From positions 11,632,275-11,696,274 of the forward strand of contig CM028921.1 of NCBI GenBank assembly GCA_016801845.1: DNA of 64,000 nucleotides, read 5' to 3'. Positions 62,101 to 64,000 of the stretch are shown here, piece after piece. Source of the stretch: Polydactylus sextarius. Lineage: Eukaryota; Chordata; Actinopteri; Polynemidae. A program made the position numbers and the translations under genes. A model generated the notes under the pieces. That model saw only the letters and a list, made by a program, of their open reading frames with translations. It did not search any database and was not told where the DNA came from. Numbering within the stretch: the first letter of the stretch is position 1; each line of letters opens with the position of its first letter.

Positions 62101-62769
62101 CAGAAAGTAGCATCCTCTGTGTGCTTTGCTTGTGACCGAGAATTTGCTTTTCTCTCCCATCCTCTCTCACTAACACACGTGTGTTAGGACATGTCTCACC
62201 CCGAGTCACAGAAGCACATGGCAACAACAGCGGAGCAGCCAATCAGAATTCGGTGTGCCTCCTTCTGATAAATGAGTGTGGCTGAGGCGCATGGCTGAGC
62301 AGAGTTGCTAAGCAGTGATGAATAGTGACTGCTGTGCTTCCTTGAGCCAATTAGCCAAAAGAGGCCCTCAGGTGCTGCACTGCTCAGGCCTTCGCCTGCA
62401 AGACCAAAGTCATGTCATGGTGTAAATGATTACAGCTACCGTGGGTCCATCATTGTTGGGGGAAAAGAAATGCTGAGCTTTTAGATCTGATGAATACGAA
62501 TACAGAGCAAGTAACTGTGAGAATTACATACATATTGAATGGGAGGGACCTTTCAAATTAAGGTAGTGTCAGTGGGAAGGGAAGTAAACCATCTGCGCCT
62601 CTGGGCAACAAATTATAGCTGTAGTTTTGGCTGGTTAGATAAAATAATGAGAGCTGGGAAATAAACAAGTCTTTTTTTTTTTTACCTTCTTTTTTTATCC
62701 ATTTGACGATGTTTCCCTCCTCCATGGTTGGGGAGAGAGCAGGCATTTGCACTTTGAGTGGGCTGACAC
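41790..62769 (-). CDS. pdhx: Pyruvate dehydrogenase complex component X (E3-binding protein), 5' partial
   Basis: Mitochondrial-matrix structural subunit that tethers dihydrolipoamide dehydrogenase (E3) to the E2 core of the pyruvate dehydrogenase complex. Exons in coding order: 62686-62769, 59285-59385, 54027-54233, 52977-53075, 48664-48829, 48154-48301, 46354-46412, 44924-45082, 42883-42947, 41790-42045; all GT/AG with matching phases. Domains: one lipoyl domain (MPALSPTMEEGNIVKW, lipoyl-Lys motif ETDKAVV), an Ala/Pro-rich linker, the E3-binding domain (LSPAARHILDTHGVD, TGPRGLITKEDAL), a second linker, and the E2-like core domain (TFTEIPATNVRRVIAQRL to the C-terminus). SSDGRLVDDELASRF has Gly where catalytic E2 has His, so it is PDHX and not DLAT. 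Exon 4 has a one-base insertion that breaks the frame (see findings). Exon 1, with the targeting peptide, was not identified. Confidence 0.95.
42883..42947 (-). CDS. pdhx: pdhx exon 10: core domain
   Basis: Encodes ALAQKARDGKLLPEEYQGG-SFS; human is ALSKKARDGKLLPEEYQGG. The final Ser codon is split AG|T. Confidence 0.95.
44924..45082 (-). CDS. pdhx: pdhx exon 9: core domain
   Basis: 53 codons, phase 0-0: EMPEVNVTWVGDGP, ISIAVATDKGLITPIIKD, NKGVQEISANAK. Human reads QMPDVNVSWDGEGP and ISVAVATDKGLLTPIIKD. Confidence 0.95.
45830..45855. promoter_or_regulatory. Near-perfect inverted repeat with CRE-like half-sites
   Basis: TCTCACACGTCA-AA-TGACGTGTAAGA: 12-base arms with a single mismatch, facing TGACG half-sites (ATF/CREB or XBP1-like). 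It lies in a pdhx intron. Function is untested. Confidence 0.4.
46354..46412 (-). CDS. pdhx: pdhx exon 8: core domain
   Basis: A 59-nt exon encoding QIKVSVNDFIIKAAAVTLK, nearly identical to human DIKVSVNDFIIKAAAVTLK. Flanked by CTTCAG and GTAAGT. Confidence 0.95.
48154..48301 (-). CDS. pdhx: pdhx exon 7: start of E2-like core domain
   Basis: Encodes GTFTEIPATNVRRVIAQRL, TQSKTTIPHAYASVDCDM and MKLRQALAK; human has GTFTEIPASNIRRVIAKRL. Phase 0 start, phase 1 end. Confidence 0.95.
48664..48829 (-). CDS. pdhx: pdhx exon 6: second Ala/Pro linker
   Basis: Begins DALNLLKTSPSLKAA, the end of the E3-binding domain, then a flexible A/P-rich linker ending VPGKPGAP. A long poly-T tract precedes the acceptor. 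Confidence 0.93.
49373..49398. repeat. (TA)n microsatellite
   Basis: AT repeat in pdhx intron 5. Confidence 0.9.
52700..52713. promoter_or_regulatory. RFX X-box-like palindrome in pdhx intron 5
   Basis: GTTGCTATGGCAAC: both X-box half-sites with a 2-base spacer, matching except T for the second C of the left half. Confidence 0.45.
52977..53075 (-). CDS. pdhx: pdhx exon 5: E3-binding domain
   Basis: Encodes LRLSPAARHILDTHGVD then PRLATPTGPRGLITKE, matching human FRLSPAARNILEKHSLD and TGPRGIFTKE. This peripheral-subunit-binding domain docks E3. Confidence 0.95.
53145..53190. repeat. (TCTA)n microsatellite
   Basis: Tetranucleotide repeat of about 11 units, 70 bp upstream (pdhx sense) of the exon 5 acceptor. 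Confidence 0.95.
54027..54233 (-). CDS. pdhx: pdhx exon 4: end of lipoyl domain and Ala/Pro linker, frameshifted
   Basis: In phase 0 from exon 3 it reads MEEGSRNVRLGTLI, then homology jumps one frame to ALMVEEGQDWKQVEI and an Ala/Pro linker ending TSGP. Human has [20 protein letters not shown] with no gap, so one base is extra at about 54191-54193. As written the first frame reaches TGA 14 codons later. Ends in phase 2. Confidence 0.9.
58143..58156. promoter_or_regulatory. RFX X-box-like site in pdhx intron 3
   Basis: GTTGCCATGGAAAC has a consensus left half-site and a near-consensus right half-site. Confidence 0.4.
59285..59385 (-). CDS. pdhx: pdhx exon 3: lipoyl-lysine region
   Basis: Encodes EAVAAGDALCEIETDKAVV then TMESNDDGILAKIL. 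The Lys of ETDKA is the lipoylated residue. Phase 1 start, phase 0 end at GTGAGT. Confidence 0.95.
59462..59940 (+). mobile_element. Decayed Tc1-type DNA transposon, 5'-truncated
   Basis: The + strand frame at 59536-59763 reads PKHPNKSTTERLQKNK, LERPSLSPDLNPIEMQWT and YQEEWAKIPPQ, the C-terminal third of a Tc1-like transposase. The third catalytic residue (E in DLNPIE) remains, but the usual Asp of the DNDPKH motif is lost (GNEPKH). Downstream TTGAGGTTATTGCTGCC and the CATGAAATTCCAAAAGGTTC tail are typical of Tc1 3' ends. It sits antisense in pdhx intron 2, its end only about 75 bp from exon 3. Confidence 0.85.
62686..62769 (-). CDS. pdhx: pdhx exon 2: start of lipoyl domain
   Basis: Reads VSPLKVQMPALSPTMEEG then NIVKWIKKEG; human is DPIKILMPSLSPTMEEGN. 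It begins in phase 1, so an upstream exon is required. Confidence 0.94.
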
Positions 62770-64000
62770 CTAGAGGACAGAAAGAGAACCACATATAAAA
62801 TATCCTGAGGCGGCAGCAGTGTCAGAGGTCATCAGGCTTAAAGGTCAAGAGAAAATATTTCCAGAAAAATCACTCAAATCTTTCCTACACCCGCATCTTT
62901 CAGCTTCAACTAGGCTATGTGAATGTCAAAATAAATCCTGCAACACAACCAGAATTAGCAGTGTTTGTCTGCAACGAGGCCTCTGGGGTTTTTTTTTACC
63001 ATGCTCAGTTTGGCAGAGGAGCGTGAGAAAAGTGTGCCTCCTCCTGATAAATGAATGTGGCAAATATGACAGAAGAACGCTGGCAGATCACTTCTGTAAT
63101 TGTGATTCCAGCTGACACGCCTCCAGAGGCTGCACAGGCACTTGTACTCTTACACGCCTCTGAGCTACGTACCATCAGAGACCATCACCCTCCTCCTCTT
63201 CCGCACTGTCACCAGCTGTAGCCATTCAGAAGGCCAGAGTTCAACTGGCTCACGGGGCTGTGCTACTGGACACTGGTTTCTCAGGCAACCAGAGGGAAGC
63301 ACAAACCTAAATTGCAGTGGCATCACTAGCACAACTAGCCTGCGGTGCTACAGATGAAACAAAGTGGTCCAGGTAATTGCTTGAACATCACACAACTCAA
63401 ACAAAATGCCCTATTTGCCTTGGGTATAATAGCCTATACAGGCTCAGTGAACAGCACAAATAGAAAATCTATCATTTATATAAAGTGAAGTGATAAAGAT
63501 GCAGCTGATTTTTAGAAAAAGTAAATGTCCTCGAGATATGATGTAAAGGCAAATAATTATTGAATATTCATAACAGGAAAAGAAAAAAAAAAAGATTTTT
63601 GTTTGTGTCTCAGACTTCAGTCTGTGAAGGAGAGAGGACATATAGATGATAAATGATACGCTGATGGATGAATGTTGTCTCTGGCCTCACTGTGTGACGC
63701 CGCCACCTACTGGATATTTAGAACTGTCACAAAATTAAGACACCTAACCTGTCGATATTCGGTTGACTAGTCAACATCCTTTAATGTGTTGACATTTTGT
63801 GCCGTCACAGTATTTTTTGCAGAAATGTACCACCAGTACCCAAATTTGATTGTCATTCACAAACTATTTAATCTACTAATGAAATAAAAGGTGAAAACAG
63901 GTGAAATGACTAAATGATCATCCATCACAATTAATTAGGTTGTTATGGTCAGTATAGTTTCAGCAGTCTAGACATCATTTACCCTTTTAACTGTGATATT
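62770..64000. other. Non-coding end of window, probably pdhx intron 1
   Basis: pdhx exon 2 needs an upstream exon ending in phase 1. No Arg-rich mitochondrial-presequence exon with a suitable donor was recognised here on the - strand, so exon 1 is probably beyond the window. Nothing else is identifiable. Confidence 0.55.

Noticed and set aside
41790..62769. DLAT (catalytic E2) as the identity of the - strand lipoyl gene
   Set aside because: The active-site His is missing, there is only one lipoyl domain, and the residues match PDHX throughout; neighbours also fit PDHX.
1..64000. CRISPR arrays, rRNA, tRNA or bacterial operons
   Set aside because: No regularly spaced repeats, no cloverleaf with conserved A/B boxes, and clear eukaryotic intron-exon structure; the tandem repeats are simple microsatellites.

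Overview
This is a vertebrate nuclear window, almost certainly from a ray-finned (teleost) fish. The coding content is split into short exons with GT/AG introns of about 0.1 to 7 kb. It is rich in CA/GT, AT, CTTT and poly-A/T simple repeats. It carries a decayed Tc1-type transposon and copies of repeats I associate with fish genomes. No prokaryotic features are present.

Three conserved protein genes were read exon by exon from splice sites and protein similarity. (1) slc1a2, the glial glutamate transporter EAAT2/GLT-1, lies on the + strand at 9923-17581. Ten coding exons are present; only the short leader exon that precedes the MPKQ start is missing. (2) cd44, the hyaluronan-receptor glycoprotein, is complete on the - strand from ATG at 34768 to stop at 24868: eight exons and 369 residues. 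(3) pdhx, the E3-binding component X of the pyruvate dehydrogenase complex, is on the - strand from 62769 to its stop at 41790. Ten exons are present; the mitochondrial-targeting first exon lies outside the window or was not recognised.

Layout: 1-9.9 kb is non-coding (slc1a2 intron 1 or 5' flank). 9.9-17.6 kb is slc1a2. 17.6-24.9 kb is the convergent tail-to-tail interval, A/T-rich and probably mostly the slc1a2 3' UTR. 24.9-34.8 kb is cd44, with a 6.7 kb first intron. 34.8-41.8 kb is the cd44 promoter side and a gene-free interval. 41.8-62.8 kb is pdhx. 62.8-64 kb is non-coding, probably pdhx intron 1. The order and relative orientation (pdhx and cd44 in tandem, slc1a2 convergent) match the human 11p13 block PDHX-CD44-SLC1A2. 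The three genes do not form a pathway; the linkage is ancestral synteny.

Points of most interest: the slc1a2 exon 10 donor can be read through to give a second C-terminus ending ETCI, the GLT-1b PDZ-ligand ending; pdhx exon 4 carries a one-base insertion that breaks the lipoyl domain frame; the Cd44 Link module keeps all six cysteines but lacks two hyaluronan-contact tyrosines and the basic C-terminal extension; and several near-palindromic RFX X-box-like sites, a perfect DR3 nuclear-receptor element, a CRE-type palindrome and a strong G-quadruplex tract lie in non-coding DNA. I found no convincing undescribed multi-gene system.
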